Shown here in pieces: positions 42,605 to 50,696 of a stretch of 64,000 nt of DNA. A model generated the notes under the pieces. That model saw only the letters and a program-made list of their open reading frames with translations. It searched no databases and was not told the origin of the DNA. The position numbers and the translations under genes were made by a program. Each line of letters begins with the position of its first letter. Within the stretch, counting starts at the first letter, position 1. The stretch is from Devosia limi DSM 17137. GTDB lineage: Bacteria; Pseudomonadota; Alphaproteobacteria; Rhizobiales; Devosiaceae. Location of the stretch: positions 89,790-153,789 of the forward strand of contig NZ_FQVC01000009.1 in assembly GCF_900128975.1 (NCBI RefSeq), in the 5' to 3' direction.

Positions 42605-43600
42605 TCAACGCTGCGCGTGCAATCGGCCCTTGAAGACCTGACGATCCTCGAGCGCCGCACGTAGCGCCAGGGCCGACAGTGCCTTCGACCCTTCTAAAAT
42701 GGCATCCTTGACGACCGTGTCAGCCGCGCGAACGAGCTCGGCTTGGCTAAGGCCCTTTGTGGCCTCTTCTATATCCGCCCACACTTTGGCCGTTAGCTTC
42801 AGCCTTCCCAAGCGGCGCGATAGTATCGCCCTCGCCGCCTCCCCGTTCGGAACGTCGTACTCGACGATCTCGTCGAAACGGCGGGCCAAGGCGCGATCAA
42901 GGATTTCAGGATGGTTCGTCGCGGCGATGACGATACTGTCGGTCGCGTTCGGCTCTTCCATAAACGTCAAAATCGAATTCAGGACGCGGCGGATTTCACC
43001 GACGTCATTTGTGTCGCCACGATGGGAACCGACAGCATCAAACTCGTCGAGCAAATACACGCCGCGCGTCTTTGCAACCTGGTCGAACAGCAATCGAAGC
43101 TTGCTCGCGGTTTCTCCGAAGTACCGGCTGAACAGTGAATCCAGGCGAACTGTGAAGAGGGGCAGGTGAAGCTCCCCTGCGAGAGCGGAGGCCGTCATTG
43201 TTTTGCCGGTACCGGGTGGCCCGACAAGCAGAATATGGGATGCGGGCACCTGGCCGTGATCACGCAACGTAGCGCGTTCCGACTGCTGCCGCACCAAGCG
43301 TTCGAGCCGCTTCCGCACTCCTTCGCCCAGCACCATGCTGTCGAGCCCTATCTTGGGGTAGGAGCTTTGAACGAGTTCCAGCAGCTCGCCGCGCGGTCGC
43401 GCCATCGGAATGACGGACTGAGCCTTCGGTGCGTCACCACGGTTTCGCAGTTGTTGAACGAGACGCTTTAGCTTCTCCGCTTCGATAGCGTTCCCGCCGC
43501 GGGCTTCCTGGGCCGCAACCTGGAGGGCGATCGCCAGGAACTGATCTTCGTCGCCTGCTACATGGGAGTTCAGGAGTGCAATGAATTGTTTCGCTGACAT
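42605..43600 (-). CDS. ietA: IetA, AAA ATPase partner of the S8 protease
   Basis: This 331-aa AAA+ ATPase resembles the FtsH/proteasome ATPase core: Walker A GPPGTGKT (127-134), Walker B VYLLDEFDAVG (181-191), sensor IVIAATNHPEIL (224-235) and a two-Arg finger (ARRFDEIVEYDVP). A helical N-terminal domain (1-90) probably contacts the protease. In the IetAS pair the ATPase is thought to restrain or feed the protease. It is the first gene of the operon; a TATAGT -10-like box lies about 70 bases upstream of the start. Confidence 0.85.
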   Translation of the reverse strand: MSAKQFIALLNSHVAGDEDQFLAIALQVAAQEARGGNAIEAEKLKRLVQQLRNRGDAPKAQSVIPMARPRGELLELVQSSYPKIGLDSMVLGEGVRKRLERLVRQQSERATLRDHGQVPASHILLVGPPGTGKTMTASALAGELHLPLFTVRLDSLFSRYFGETASKLRLLFDQVAKTRGVYLLDEFDAVGSHRGDTNDVGEIRRVLNSILTFMEEPNATDSIVIAATNHPEILDRALARRFDEIVEYDVPNGEAARAILSRRLGRLKLTAKVWADIEEATKGLSQAELVRAADTVVKDAILEGSKALSALALRAALEDRQVFKGRLHAQR

Positions 43601-44052
43601 CTGCGCCTCCCGACCCCATGTTTGACGAACTGCTCTGCAAATCAGTGCATGTCCTACTACGAATGACTATACCAGACATCAGCTTTCCAAGCTATTTTGC
43701 TTGTATACGGGATCACGATTTGCCGCGTTTTTTGATGCGCTGCCAATCCAGTTCGCTGTATGCGGGGCGCCGACTTGGCCTCGGACGGGTTCACCACTCT
43801 CTACCACGATATGGCGCCCGGACGCTCCCCCGCGATAACTCTCACGCGCGGCTTTTGGGAGCCCCCGGCCCGGGTCAGGCTCGCGGCGAGTTATCACGCA
43901 TTCGCTCTTTCTCAGACGTCAGAATGGGTGATCATCATCGGCAAGAAGCTCTGCTGGGGCGGAGGGCGAATACCCGGAGCCCTGTCCTGGAGCCTCCCGC
44001 GCTACGCCAACGGCTGATCGGTGTCCACCGCCGGGAGTGAACCAGTTTGAGA
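43601..44052. other. 452-bp gap between ietA and the kinase gene
   Basis: I see no supported gene. A forward frame at 43760-44017 looks partly protein-like but has no ribosome site and I recognise nothing in it. The left part carries the ietAS promoter (minus strand); the right part follows the end of the TerY-P operon. Confidence 0.4.
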
Positions 44053-45981
44053 TTATCTACCGATGGCGGCAAGGTCCGCATCGGCTTGCAGTTTGGTATC
44101 GAATGCCTTCGCCACTTGGTCCCGCATATGCTGTCTCACGGACAGCACCTGCGCCGCGATCTGCCGGAGCTCGAGCAGCCCTTGTCGCAGTTTTCCTTCC
44201 AGCTCCGATCGATCCCTGAGCACTGACGCCTCGACCTTCTGGATTTCGCGCGGGTCCACCGGAAGGCTCGGGTTGAAGACGAACTTGGCTTCGATGCCCG
44301 CGCGCCAGCGAAGAAGTTTTTGATTGGTCTTCGGCCCAAACCCGGGCACGGAGAACAGCGCGGCCTGCGTGACGTCGAGGGCGGTCTCGATACCGTAGGA
44401 TTCTAGGGTCTGCTTCCTCCCAGCGCCGACGCTCTCTATCTTCGCCGTAGCGAGCTCAAAGCGGTCCAGATAGGCCTCCAGCTGTAGCTGGCGGTGGTTG
44501 CGCTTCAGCTGGTCGAGCCGGCGAAGGCGTTCGTTAGGCATGCCCTCCCACCGCGACTTCAACTGGGTCAATTCGGCTCGCCTCTTGAGGAATGCCTCGT
44601 TGCCCGCACGCTGGTTCCACTGGTGATTGAGGGTAACCCAGTTCTGGATCGCCTGGTCCGCAGCCACGCGCACGCTCTTGCTGCGGTCGTCGTCCTCCAT
44701 CAGCTTCCAGATGAGGAAAGCAGCCAACGGCGGTGCAAGCCACCAGATTCCGGGCATGTAGGAGATAGCACCGGCAAAGGCCGCGATCGCTGCGCCCGCA
44801 GCGAGAACGCCACGCAGGTTCTTTTTGGCAGCCACGGCCTTGGCAGCCGAGCTTGCAGTCTTCGATGTTGTCGGCAGGCCAGGCACGGGACCGGGGTCGC
44901 CGATCGCTTCGATTTGCCGCCAAAGCCCGACAATGTCGAAGGCAAAGCCCTGCGCGCCTTGAACGTGGGCCATCCCGAACAGCGGAACGCCGGTGGCCCC
45001 TTCCATGGGGCACCAAGGGCATGAAGTGCTCCTGTGATGCCAGTGGGCTGGGTTACTCGCGCATTGTTTCAGTTCGCGCTCGGTCGTGCTGAGCACCTCT
45101 ATCCATTCGACGGCGGACGGACGGCCCCCGGGGATCATTTCCCTCGCGAAAGCGCGCTCGAAGAAGAATTCCGCGTCCGGACCCACGATCGAAAGGGGCG
45201 GGGTTCCCGGAGGCTGCAGCATTCCCACCGCGGTATGGCGGCTTCCATAGGGAAATCTGACCTCCTCGATCGCCTTGGAGATCGGCATGTCGCCGGCGCC
45301 GCTATACCGCCCCGCGAACGGATGCCTCCCCATGAAGAGCAGGAGGAAGGTCATGACTGCGAGACCGAAATTGTCGTGGTTGGGTGTGCGTGTGACGCCC
45401 TTGAACGATTTTCCCTGTAGCTCGGGTGGCGTGAAGGTCTCGACCCCGACCTCGCAGAAGTAGCGCCGCCCTCCGAGGGAGACCTGGAAAGAATCGCAGT
45501 CGATCAATTTCACCGTGGCGTCCTGCGCCACCAGGATGCTCCCGTGGTTGACATCCCCGATGACGCCGCCCGCATCGTGCACCGCCGCGAAGGCGCGGGC
45601 GGCATTGGCGGCAGTCCTCATCAGGAACCGCCAATCAGCGCTCTGGAAATCGGCGCGACGGCTCTTGGGGCTGTAGAGGTGATGGATATCCTTGCGTCCC
45701 GATACCTTCGGCATGAGCAGGCCAATGGGGCCCTGGATACGGTGGCGCAGCAGTCCAGCCGGCCAAGCCGTAAGCTTCACGAGCGCGTCGGTCCGGAACG
45801 AGCTCATGGCCTGTATCTTGGCCGCGCGGTCTGCCGTCAGCGGGCTGTGGTAAATCTTTGCCACCAGGTCCGGTTTGGCGGGAATGTCCCATACGTCTCC
45901 CTCACCGCCACCTCCCAGTCGGGATCCGAGGGTAAGGGACTGGCCTGCCTCGTTGAGAATGTCGGTCGGCCGACGGGTCAT
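44053..45981 (-). CDS. TerY-P kinase: Ser/Thr kinase with HhH C-terminus
   Basis: This 642-aa protein has an N-terminal kinase domain (about residues 10-290) with Gly loop GSRLGGGGEGDVWDI, Lys in LVAKIYH, catalytic loop VIGDVNHGSILV and metal box KLIDCDSFQV (DCD in place of DFG). A Cys/His cluster (CASNPAHWHHRSTSCPWC) follows, then two membrane-like helices (about 395-440), a coiled coil, and a helix-hairpin-helix (LESYGIETALDVTQAALFSVPGFGPKTNQKLLRW). This is the kinase of the TerY-phosphorylation triad. It overlaps the phosphatase gene by ATGA. Confidence 0.85.
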   Translation of the reverse strand: MTRRPTDILNEAGQSLTLGSRLGGGGEGDVWDIPAKPDLVAKIYHSPLTADRAAKIQAMSSFRTDALVKLTAWPAGLLRHRIQGPIGLLMPKVSGRKDIHHLYSPKSRRADFQSADWRFLMRTAANAARAFAAVHDAGGVIGDVNHGSILVAQDATVKLIDCDSFQVSLGGRRYFCEVGVETFTPPELQGKSFKGVTRTPNHDNFGLAVMTFLLLFMGRHPFAGRYSGAGDMPISKAIEEVRFPYGSRHTAVGMLQPPGTPPLSIVGPDAEFFFERAFAREMIPGGRPSAVEWIEVLSTTERELKQCASNPAHWHHRSTSCPWCPMEGATGVPLFGMAHVQGAQGFAFDIVGLWRQIEAIGDPGPVPGLPTTSKTASSAAKAVAAKKNLRGVLAAGAAIAAFAGAISYMPGIWWLAPPLAAFLIWKLMEDDDRSKSVRVAADQAIQNWVTLNHQWNQRAGNEAFLKRRAELTQLKSRWEGMPNERLRRLDQLKRNHRQLQLEAYLDRFELATAKIESVGAGRKQTLESYGIETALDVTQAALFSVPGFGPKTNQKLLRWRAGIEAKFVFNPSLPVDPREIQKVEASVLRDRSELEGKLRQGLLELRQIAAQVLSVRQHMRDQVAKAFDTKLQADADLAAIGR

Positions 45982-46772
45982 GCCGGTTCCGATGGGGGTC
46001 TGCGGCTGGCGAGCACGAGCGTCTTGTCGTCGTCGGTGCGCTCGCAGATCACGGGCGAGGACAGATAGCGCTCAAGGCCTTCCGACAGCTCTGCGTCTAG
46101 ACCCGGGGCACCCAGCTTCCTCACCGGCGGGAACATTTTGCGGAAGAAGGACTCGTGGACCGTCCGGGTGGCATCATGCAGGACGAGCTTCTCTATCCCG
46201 TCCGAGAAGATGGCGAACTCGTCTATCCGCCGCGGTGCAAGCTCGAAGTCCATCACGTCCTCGACGTTCGGCGCGACGACGAAATTGGTCGTGTTGGCGT
46301 ATTCCCCGTGTTGGGGCCAGAAGACGTAGGACCACCCGTCCTCCTCGCCGTGCGACACCACGATCGCCCCGTCTCCCACCTGTACGAAGGCGGTCATGGT
46401 GCTTCCCGCTAATGCGGCTAGGAGGGTGCATGCATAGTCGCGCGCCACATGTCCGCTGTCCTTGGCCGTCGCCTCCAATGCGGCTCGGACTTCCGCAATC
46501 CACCCTGCCACCACAGACCTATTCAACGCGGCTAGCTCGCCGCCGTCACCGAGGAAGACCTCTATGCATTCGATGAAGGTTTTGGCCGCGAGCCATGATC
46601 CCACGTCGGAATGGGCTGCGCTGCCCGCACCGTCGGATACCACCGCCACGAGCACCGTATCGTCTAGGGTCTCAATGACAGCGTGCGCGAGGCTGTCCTG
46701 GCAGGGCAGCCCGGTTGCGATGTGTGAAGTGCCAACAGCTGATGCTGCCGCCAACCGCCATTTCGGCGTCAT
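45978..46772 (-). CDS. TerY-P phosphatase: PP2C family
   Basis: This 264-aa PP2C-type phosphatase has metal-binding acids in VAVVSDGAGSAAHSDVGSWLA (DGxG about residues 47-50), FAIFSDGIEKLVLHD and the C-terminal RTDDDKTLVLA. The His-rich early segment (ASAVGTSHIATGLPCQDSLAH) is typical of the subgroup that partners kinases in Ter-type clusters. It would reverse the kinase on a shared substrate, perhaps the vWA protein. It lies 4 bases from the vWA gene. Confidence 0.88.
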   Translation of the reverse strand: MTPKWRLAAASAVGTSHIATGLPCQDSLAHAVIETLDDTVLVAVVSDGAGSAAHSDVGSWLAAKTFIECIEVFLGDGGELAALNRSVVAGWIAEVRAALEATAKDSGHVARDYACTLLAALAGSTMTAFVQVGDGAIVVSHGEEDGWSYVFWPQHGEYANTTNFVVAPNVEDVMDFELAPRRIDEFAIFSDGIEKLVLHDATRTVHESFFRKMFPPVRKLGAPGLDAELSEGLERYLSSPVICERTDDDKTLVLASRRPPSEPA

Positions 46773-46776
46773 CGGA

Positions 46777-47451
46777 TTAGACGCTCGCCCATCCGTCCGG
46801 GGCAGTTGGATTGGTCAGGGGCACGCTGTCCCCGACCTGCGAACGCGAGACGCCGCTCAACGAGGATGACAGCCAGGCGAACATCTCCCTGAACTTAAGG
46901 CCGTCCAGGGAAAGCGGCTGGCGGGTCGAGAGCTGTGCAAGGACATCCATCTGGGCGCCTTTGACACCTACAGCGAAGAACGAGTGGGACTTAGTGGTCT
47001 CGCCTTCCCTGACCAACTGCGCCGCCCGGACGATGCTGTCGGTGGGCGCGCCGTCGGTGATGAGGAAAATCCACGGGCGGTAGTAGGAGATGCCGTTGGC
47101 CCGGTAGGCATCCTTGCGTTGGCGCAACATCTCGAGCCCTTGCTCGATGGCCGCACCCATCGGGGTGTCCCCGGTCGTCGGAAGGTTGGGTGGATAGAAG
47201 TTGTCAGGCGTGACAAAGTCGGTGACGACGCTCACCGGGCCGAACGTGACGACCGCGATTTCCACCCGCTTCATGGCAAGGGCATCGGCTGCTAGCTCGT
47301 CCTTGAAAGCTACAAGCCCTTGGTTGAGGGCAGCGATCGGTGAGCCTTGCATAGAGTGCGAGGTATCCAACAGTAGGAGGCATGGACAACGCGGTTCGGG
47401 ATTGTCCGCAAAATCGGCTGCGCCGAATGGAATCTGATCGAAGTCTGACAT
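46777..47451 (-). CDS. TerY-like vWA-domain protein
   Basis: This 224-aa single von Willebrand A domain has an intact MIDAS: DxSxS in [11 protein letters not shown], Thr in TTGDTPMG and Asp in [11 protein letters not shown]. It is first in the TerY-phosphatase-kinase operon. Triads of this make-up have been linked to tellurite/stress systems and reported as phage defence. The vWA domain probably scaffolds a metal-dependent complex that the kinase phosphorylates. Confidence 0.88.
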   Translation of the reverse strand: MSDFDQIPFGAADFADNPEPRCPCLLLLDTSHSMQGSPIAALNQGLVAFKDELAADALAMKRVEIAVVTFGPVSVVTDFVTPDNFYPPNLPTTGDTPMGAAIEQGLEMLRQRKDAYRANGISYYRPWIFLITDGAPTDSIVRAAQLVREGETTKSHSFFAVGVKGAQMDVLAQLSTRQPLSLDGLKFREMFAWLSSSLSGVSRSQVGDSVPLTNPTAPDGWASV

Positions 47452-47536
47452 CGCGTATTTTCCCCACTCAATGCAATCTTGTATCGCCTATGGTGACCAA
47501 GCATACAATACTGGCGGGGCAATATAGGGGGCCAGC

Positions 47537-47761
47537 ATGGCACGCAAAGGACTTGGCGCATTCGGCATTAGGAAGCCCAGCTTGCGAAAGTCCATCGCGG
47601 CGAGGACTTCGGTAAAACGGGTGGTACGGCACAATCTGGGATTGAAGGCACCTCGCGGATGGGGCTGGCTTACGGATCCGAAACGGGCCCTCTACAACCG
47701 CACATACTCCAAGACTCGCTTCAGCATCTGGTCGATCCTCGCAAGGCTGTTCGGCAGATGA
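47537..47761 (+). CDS. Small basic hypothetical protein (74 aa)
   Basis: The protein is very basic, beginning MARKGLGAFGIRKPSLRKSIAARTSVKRVVRHNLGLKAPRGWGW, with a short hydrophobic C-terminus (FSIWSILARLFGR). Its stop overlaps the start of the nuclease-like gene (ATGA), so the two are one operon. It may bind nucleic acid or the nuclease; no family is recognised. It diverges from the TerY-P operon by 85 bases. Confidence 0.6.
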   Translation: MARKGLGAFGIRKPSLRKSIAARTSVKRVVRHNLGLKAPRGWGWLTDPKRALYNRTYSKTRFSIWSILARLFGR

Positions 47762-48210
47762 CTTCCACCTTCCCAACAGGCCGGCATTCCCGGTGGGTTG
47801 CGATCGCGGCCATGCTTCTGACGTCTTTTTCGAATTCCGCTGGAGCGTCGGAGACCATGCGCATGTGCCATGCCGGCGAGAGGAACGGACCCGAGAAACA
47901 CTGCCTCGTTGATGGCGACACGATCTGGATTCACGGCAGCAACATCAGGCTCAAGGGCTTCGACACCCCTGAGCCGGCGACCGAGATCTGCGGCGGCGAG
48001 GCGGAGGTCGAACTAGCCTACCTTGCCAGTAACCGCCTGCTGGAACTCCTGAACAGCAAAAGCTGGACCGTTGAGACCTTCGGAATAGACGGCACCGGAA
48101 AGCGCCTGCTCGGCACCATCCGGATCGATGGTCGCGATGTTGGGGATATCCTGATTTCCGAAGGGCTAGCCCGATCCTGGCCGGACGGCGACGAGTGGTG
48201 GTGCCCCTGA
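47758..48210 (+). CDS. Secreted thermonuclease-like (SNase fold) protein
   Basis: This 150-aa protein has a signal peptide (HSRWVAIAAMLLTSFSNSAGA) and a staphylococcal-nuclease-type domain. HCLVDGDTIWIHGSNIRLKGFDTPEP carries the Asp and first Arg of the active site (DGDT, R-x-K-G-x-D-x-P-E). The second part (LLGTIRIDGRDVGDILISEGLARSW) carries the second Arg context. Plasmid SNases of this type are exported to the periplasm and degrade DNA or RNA. ATG 47758 is coupled to the upstream stop. Confidence 0.85.
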   Translation: MTSTFPTGRHSRWVAIAAMLLTSFSNSAGASETMRMCHAGERNGPEKHCLVDGDTIWIHGSNIRLKGFDTPEPATEICGGEAEVELAYLASNRLLELLNSKSWTVETFGIDGTGKRLLGTIRIDGRDVGDILISEGLARSWPDGDEWWCP

Positions 48211-48410
48211 CCTATCTGAAACGTGCCGGTGTTGGTCGACCAGCGGCCTTAAGGGGGATAGCATGCCGTGCAATGCTGCGGCTTTGCGGCGGAAGCGGCT
48301 AAGACATGCCGGCGTCGGGAAAAATGGCATCTGCTGGCTATCGCACCGAAGCGATGCGACTGGTCGGCGCTAAATATCGACAGGAGAAGCTGGCGATCCC
48401 TGCGGTTACC
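48211..48410. other. 200-bp stretch before the ATPase remnant
   Basis: No gene or clear signal was found. It separates the SNase gene from the ATPase remnant. Confidence 0.35.
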
Positions 48411-48540
48411 TCAAGTCAGTTCGTGGATCGTGACACCCGGTACGACGGCCTTGGCGATATCGCATAGATGTCGGTGATGCGTGAGGTAAATGACCTGACC
48501 AACATCCGCCATCTGAGCAAATAGCTTGAACACTTCCTCG
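48411..48540 (-). pseudogene. 3' remnant of an AAA/SMC-like ATPase, cut by the IS
   Basis: On the minus strand 43 codons read EEVFKLFAQMADVGQVIYL, then THHRHLCDIAKAVVPG, and end in a stop at 48411. The LTHHRHL segment is the C-terminal signature of YhaN/SMC-like ATPases after Walker B. Everything upstream is lost at the left end of the IS3 element. The intact gene probably belonged to the defence island. Confidence 0.6.
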
Positions 48541-48624
48541 TGTCCGCCGTCAGCACATATGTCCCAGAATTAGGGTTGAGAATTAAGGAGTGTTTTGGTC
48601 TCGTCGCATGACGAAGGAACCAAG

Positions 48625-48999
48625 ATGACGACCAAATCCTCGAACACGAAAAAGCCTGCCGCGCAGGTGGTGAAGGACATTCGCCGGGCGACCCGCCGGC
48701 ACTTTTCAGCTGAAGACAAGATCCGGATCGTGCTGGATGGCTTGCGCGGCGAAGACAGCATTGCCGAGCTGTGCCGCAAGGAAGGGATCGCGCAGAGCCT
48801 GTATTACACCTGGTCGAAGGAGTTCATGGAAGCCGGCAAGCGCCGCCTGGCGGGCGATACGGCGCGCGCCGCCACCGGTGATGAGGTCAAGGATCTGCGC
48901 CGTGAGGCCAGCGCGCTGAAGGAATGCGTGGCCGATCTGACGCTGGAAAACCGTCTGCTCAAAAAAAGCATGATCGCGGATGGGGACGCGTCAGAATGA
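48625..48999 (+). CDS. IS3-family transposase OrfA
   Basis: This 124-aa HTH protein (RRHFSAEDKIRIVLDGLRGEDSIAELCRKEGIAQSLYYTWSKEF) recognises the IS ends; its C-terminal leucine-zipper-like helix allows multimerisation. An A7-G run at 48961-48968 near the end is a likely -1 frameshift site giving the OrfAB fusion transposase. ATG 48625 follows GAAGGAACCAAG. The stop overlaps the orfB ATG (ATGA). Confidence 0.93.
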   Translation: MTTKSSNTKKPAAQVVKDIRRATRRHFSAEDKIRIVLDGLRGEDSIAELCRKEGIAQSLYYTWSKEFMEAGKRRLAGDTARAATGDEVKDLRREASALKECVADLTLENRLLKKSMIADGDASE

Positions 49000-49976
49000 G
49001 GTATCCCGCACCCGAAAAGCTCGAGATCATCAGACTGGTCGAGCAGTCGCACCTGCCGGCGAAACGCACCCTGGACCGACTGGGGATCCCACGCCGAACC
49101 TTCTATCGCTGGTATGATCGCTACCTCGGTGGCGGTCCCGAGGCGCTGGAAGATCGGTCCTCAGCACCCAGTCGGGTGTGGAACCGGATCCCGCCTGCCA
49201 TCCATGACCAGATCATCGAGCTGGCGCTGGAGCAGTCCGAACTGTCGCCGCGCGAACTGGCGGTGCGGTTCACCGATGAGAAGGGTTACTTCGTCTCCGA
49301 GGCCAGTGTTTACCGGCTTCTCAAGGCCCACGATCTGATCACCAGCCCGGCCTATGTGGTGATCAAGGCGGAAAACGAGTTCCACACCAAAACGGTACGG
49401 CCCAACCAGATGTGGCAGACCGACTTCACCTACTTCAAGATCATCGGTTGGGGCTGGATGTATCTGTCCACCGTGCTCGACGACTTCTCGCGCTACATCA
49501 TCGCCTGGAAGCTGTGCAGCACCATGCGGGCCGAGGACGTCACCGACACACTGGACATGGCGCTCGCTACCTCAGGCTGCGACCAGGCCCATGTGCATCA
49601 CAAGCCCCGCCTGCTCAGCGACAATGGCCCGTGCTACATCGCCAGCGAACTTGCAGACTATATCCAGACCAATCGCATGAGCCATATTCGGGGTGCGCCG
49701 ATGCATCCCCAGACGCAGGGCAAGATCGAGCGCTGGCACCAGACTATGAAGAACCGCATCCTGCTGGAGAACTACTTCCTGCCCGGCGATCTCGAAGCCC
49801 AGATCAGCGCCTTCGTCGAGCACTACAACCACCGGCGCTACCATGAGAGCCTGGACAACGTGACACCGGCAGACGCCTACTTCGGCAGGGCCGCAGCGAT
49901 CATCAAACAACGCGAAAGGATCAAGCGACAGACCATCCAGCATCGGCGCTTGCAGCACCGCAAGCTCGCCGCATAA
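48996..49976 (+). CDS. IS3-family transposase OrfB (DDE integrase)
   Basis: This 326-aa rve-type integrase has an HTH (LPAKRTLDRLGIPRRTFYRWYDRY), the HTH_21 segment (ELSPRELAVRFTDEKGYFVSEASVYRLLKAHDL) and the DDE catalytic core: Asp in MWQTDFTYF, Asp in LLSDNGPCY and Glu in QGKIERWHQTMK. All three acids are present, so the element may still be active. It can be made alone from ATG 48996 or as a frameshift fusion with OrfA. Confidence 0.93.
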   Translation: MRYPAPEKLEIIRLVEQSHLPAKRTLDRLGIPRRTFYRWYDRYLGGGPEALEDRSSAPSRVWNRIPPAIHDQIIELALEQSELSPRELAVRFTDEKGYFVSEASVYRLLKAHDLITSPAYVVIKAENEFHTKTVRPNQMWQTDFTYFKIIGWGWMYLSTVLDDFSRYIIAWKLCSTMRAEDVTDTLDMALATSGCDQAHVHHKPRLLSDNGPCYIASELADYIQTNRMSHIRGAPMHPQTQGKIERWHQTMKNRILLENYFLPGDLEAQISAFVEHYNHRRYHESLDNVTPADAYFGRAAAIIKQRERIKRQTIQHRRLQHRKLAA

Positions 49977-50051
49977 CATCAACCCAACGACGAGGCCGAG
50001 ACTCCGCTAATCCGACACCAAAACTGAGCCAAATGATCTGACGACGGACAT

Positions 50052-50345
50052 GTTGGCCATACCGATCGCACCCTGATGAAGCGGGATCATGCCGCGCATG
50101 AAGTGGATGTCGGCATCGCCGGTGAACTCGACCATCATGTCGCTATGCATGTGGTCGTTGGCGGCTATGTAAGCCTTCGTAGAGGGGCTGTCGGAGACAG
50201 ACATTTCCATTCGGGCCATGTTGTGCCCCGGCATGGGAGCATCAACGCCCGTTTGGTTCTGTGCGATCACCAAACCCGCGCAGACGGCGAGCGCCCCGGC
50301 GGTGAAGATCGGGGTGAGCTTGTTCGTGGAATTGCGCCAGTTCAG
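50052..50345 (-). pseudogene. DUF305 protein, 3' end removed by the IS
   Basis: Read on the minus strand: a signal peptide (NWRNSTNKLTPIFTAGALA, then VCAGLVIAQ), a His/Met-rich stretch and the DUF305 core (AYIAANDHMHSDMMVEF, FMRGMIPLHQGAIGMAN). The IS right end then replaces the C-terminal half. DUF305 proteins are periplasmic copper-responsive proteins of unknown mechanism. No ATG precedes the signal peptide; a CTG at 50345 overlaps the copZ stop (CTGA) and may be the start or a mutated ATG. A shorter product from GTG 50273 would lack export. Confidence 0.75.
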
Positions 50346-50536
50346 CTCACGACGGCGGGATAGCCGGCTGCTTCAAGAGCCTTTTGCAGGGCCGCCGACG
50401 TCGCTGTCGTCTCAAGCTTGACGCTGCGTGCGCCGGGATTGGTCTCGATCCTGGCAGTGGGATCGACCGACTGGATCGCCCTGGTGACGGACTTGGCGCA
50501 ACCGCCGCAGGTCATATTCTCGATCTTGAGTTGCAT
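50342..50536 (-). CDS. copZ: CopZ-like copper chaperone
   Basis: This 64-aa heavy-metal-associated (HMA) domain protein has the motif MTCGGC (GMTCxxC type) at residues 8-13 and the ferredoxin-like beta-alpha-beta-beta-alpha-beta pattern. It would carry Cu(I) to the P-type ATPase encoded divergently. Its promoter faces copA, and a CueR-type box lies upstream on its own strand (50579-50601). GGAGATTCC precedes the start (AAGGAGATTCCTC ATG). Confidence 0.92.
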   Translation of the reverse strand: MQLKIENMTCGGCAKSVTRAIQSVDPTARIETNPGARSVKLETTATSAALQKALEAAGYPAVVS

Positions 50537-50578
50537 GAGGAATCTCCTTGGTTGGGTCTCATGACGCCCAAAGTAGGG

Positions 50579-50601
50579 CTTCCAACCATGGTAAGGTCAA
50601 G
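50579..50601 (-). promoter_or_regulatory. CueR-type operator for copZ
   Basis: On the minus strand: CTTGACCTTACC-ATG-GTTGGAAG. It matches the MerR/CueR operator layout (TTGACCTT...GGAAG, dyad inside a long -35/-10 spacer) and is an exact inverted copy of the box at 50626. Confidence 0.82.
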
Positions 50602-50625
50602 GGCTACGAAAAAGGAAAATTGGGT

Positions 50626-50648
50626 CTTGACCTTACCATGGTTGGAAG
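50626..50648 (+). promoter_or_regulatory. CueR-type operator for copA
   Basis: Plus-strand copy of the 23-bp box (CTTGACCTTACC-ATG-GTTGGAAG), 49 bases upstream of the copA ATG. With the 50579 copy it forms a divergent, symmetric promoter (centres 47 bp apart). Confidence 0.85.
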
Positions 50649-50696
50649 CCCCATCTTCTGTTCGAACTTGAAATTCGGAACAAAAAGGAGGCGGCT

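Larger units (their letters stand above)
48541..50051 (+). mobile_element. IS3-family insertion sequence, about 1.5 kb
   Basis: The ends carry a 13-bp terminal inverted repeat, TGTCCG-C/T-CGTCAG (12 of 13 match), at 48541-48553 and, inverted, at 50039-50051. Inside are overlapping orfA and orfB typical of IS3. The flanking bases (CCTCG left, TGTTG right) do not match, so there is no target duplication. The left flank is a cut ATPase gene, the right flank a cut DUF305 gene. Confidence 0.75.

Noticed and set aside
43760..44017. Forward 85-codon frame between ietA and the kinase gene
   Set aside because: Composition partly protein-like but no ribosome site, promoter or family; left as unassigned.
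48560..50017. Alternative IS ends (TGTCCCAGAATTAG left, TGTCGGATTAG right)
   Set aside because: Weaker match than the 12-of-13 repeat at 48541/50051, and DUF305 similarity stops at the outer boundary, not the inner one.
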